The notes under the pieces are model-generated. The model was not told where the DNA came from, ran no database searches, and saw only the letters and a program-made list of their open reading frames with translations. From IMG/VR virus record IMGVR_UViG_3300028908_000031, positions 1-23,447 of that record: a DNA stretch of 23,447 nucleotides; one strand, given 5' to 3'. Made by a program: the position numbers and the translations under genes. Source of the DNA: a virus. Below are positions 22,852 through 23,447 of the stretch, one piece after another; position 1 is the stretch's first letter, and each line of letters opens with the position of its first letter.

Positions 22852-23256
22852 CTATTCTTGCACGGCCTCAATCCCCCAGCCGTGCAATTCCTCGATAATT
22901 CTCTTTACGGCCCACTCGGGGGCCCAAAAAGCATGAAGCCACGCTGGGGGAGAGGCCAAAGGCTTTGTCAGCGCCGGGTCCATGTAGGCACCCAGCGCTG
23001 CAAGTCGCTTAATCGCCCGTCCGTACGTGTTGCGCACGTTGCGGGCAGACTTGAATACAAACACAGTGTTACCACGCACCCTAAGGGGCGAATTCTCCAC
23101 TTCCCGCCAGTGGGTATCACAAAAATGCACCCACTTGGCGGAGGTATTGTCGATTGCCGCGTGCGCGGCCTTGGTCCCGCATACGTCACATGTCTCGGGC
23201 GTCCGTGGACGCCCCTGGTATGAAAATCTCGATTCCGTTCCCATGTAAACTTTCAT
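22852..23256 (-). CDS. Zinc-binding protein of unknown function
   Basis: The 134-aa protein starts at ATG 23256, with GGGGAGG at 6-base spacing. It carries a Cys-x2-Cys (23, 26) followed by Cys46-x2-His49 in VHFCDTHW, a likely zinc knuckle. Downstream there is KSARNVRNTYGRAIKRLAALG, basic and helical, then a C-terminal helical region with WAPEWAVKRIIEELHGWG. Zinc finger plus basic helix could mean nucleic acid binding; the target is unknown. It is followed by the 269-aa gene on the same strand, 118 bases away. Confidence 0.65.
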   Translation of the reverse strand: MKVYMGTESRFSYQGRPRTPETCDVCGTKAAHAAIDNTSAKWVHFCDTHWREVENSPLRVRGNTVFVFKSARNVRNTYGRAIKRLAALGAYMDPALTKPLASPPAWLHAFWAPEWAVKRIIEELHGWGIEAVQE

Positions 23257-23319
23257 CGCTTGCCTCCCCTTTCTCCCGTCCCTACCCGCCCCGCCCGTTC
23301 CCCGGCGTCGGGAGTTTGC

Positions 23320-23447
23320 TTACAGGCCCATGCGCCACGCCGCGTTGCGCAGGGCCTGGTCCACCTCAGTCCATGTCGCCAGTCCCTTCTCCACCTGGCT
23401 GGCGAAAAACTCCCACCAGCCGGTCTCGAGGGAATCCACCACCGCCT
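23320..23447 (-). CDS. C-terminal end of a gene cut by right edge
   Basis: A minus-strand frame runs in from the right edge and ends in TAA (23320-23322 on the plus strand as TTA). Its 41 visible residues (VVDSLETGWWEFFASQVEKG, then LATWTEVDQALRNAAWRMGL) form two amphipathic helices of coding character. The start is outside the window. It lies 63 bases upstream of the zinc-binding gene and probably belongs to the same minus-strand cluster. No function can be named. Confidence 0.6.
   Translation of the reverse strand, partial: AVVDSLETGWWEFFASQVEKGLATWTEVDQALRNAAWRMGL

Overview
The window is part of a tailed double-stranded DNA phage (or prophage) genome with siphovirus architecture. From the left edge to about 20.84 kb, every gene lies on the plus strand in a tightly packed late operon with ATGA-type overlaps and strong purine-rich ribosome sites. 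The order is the classic one for long non-contractile tails: repeat-rich end of an upstream gene, head-tail connector, head closure protein, HK97 gp10-like protein, tail terminator, major tail protein, the two tail assembly chaperone frames, a very long tape measure protein (2001 aa), a tail hub protein, then a series of baseplate and fibre proteins. The host cannot be read directly. GC-rich DNA, frequent GTG starts and a secreted enzyme with a long Thr/Pro linker would fit a Chloroflexota-like host, but that is inference only.

Several genes are cargo on this scaffold. A GT4-type glycosyltransferase sits between the tail terminator and the major tail protein. A small Com-like zinc protein is wedged between the chaperone frame and the tape measure gene. 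A glycosidase-like TIM-barrel protein lies among the fibre genes. Three consecutive fibre genes (14.06-16.85 kb) are paralogues, each with an N-terminal anchor domain, about nine 10-residue repeats and a C-terminal beta domain. They are followed by a fifth fibre-like protein that contains an AT-richer stretch.

From 18.0 to 20.84 kb there is a probable lysis and accessory block: a small charged protein, a secreted GH128/Asl1-like glycoside hydrolase, a calcineurin-like phosphoesterase, a winged-helix protein and a holin-like membrane protein. It ends in a perfect bidirectional terminator at 20822-20849.

Beyond the terminator all genes are on the minus strand and converge on the late operon: a 70-aa protein, a 232-aa protein with a 12-bp hairpin in its coding sequence, an unusual tRNA-like element with extra hairpins, a 269-aa protein, a zinc-binding 134-aa protein, and the C-terminal end of one more gene cut by the right edge. 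None of these minus-strand proteins has a function I can recognise.

The most notable observations are the 51-bp in-frame tandem repeats at the left edge, the 11-bp perfect inverted repeat around the chaperone frame junction, the 210-bp tape measure repeats, the in-operon glycosyltransferase, the triplicated fibres and the odd tRNA-like RNA.
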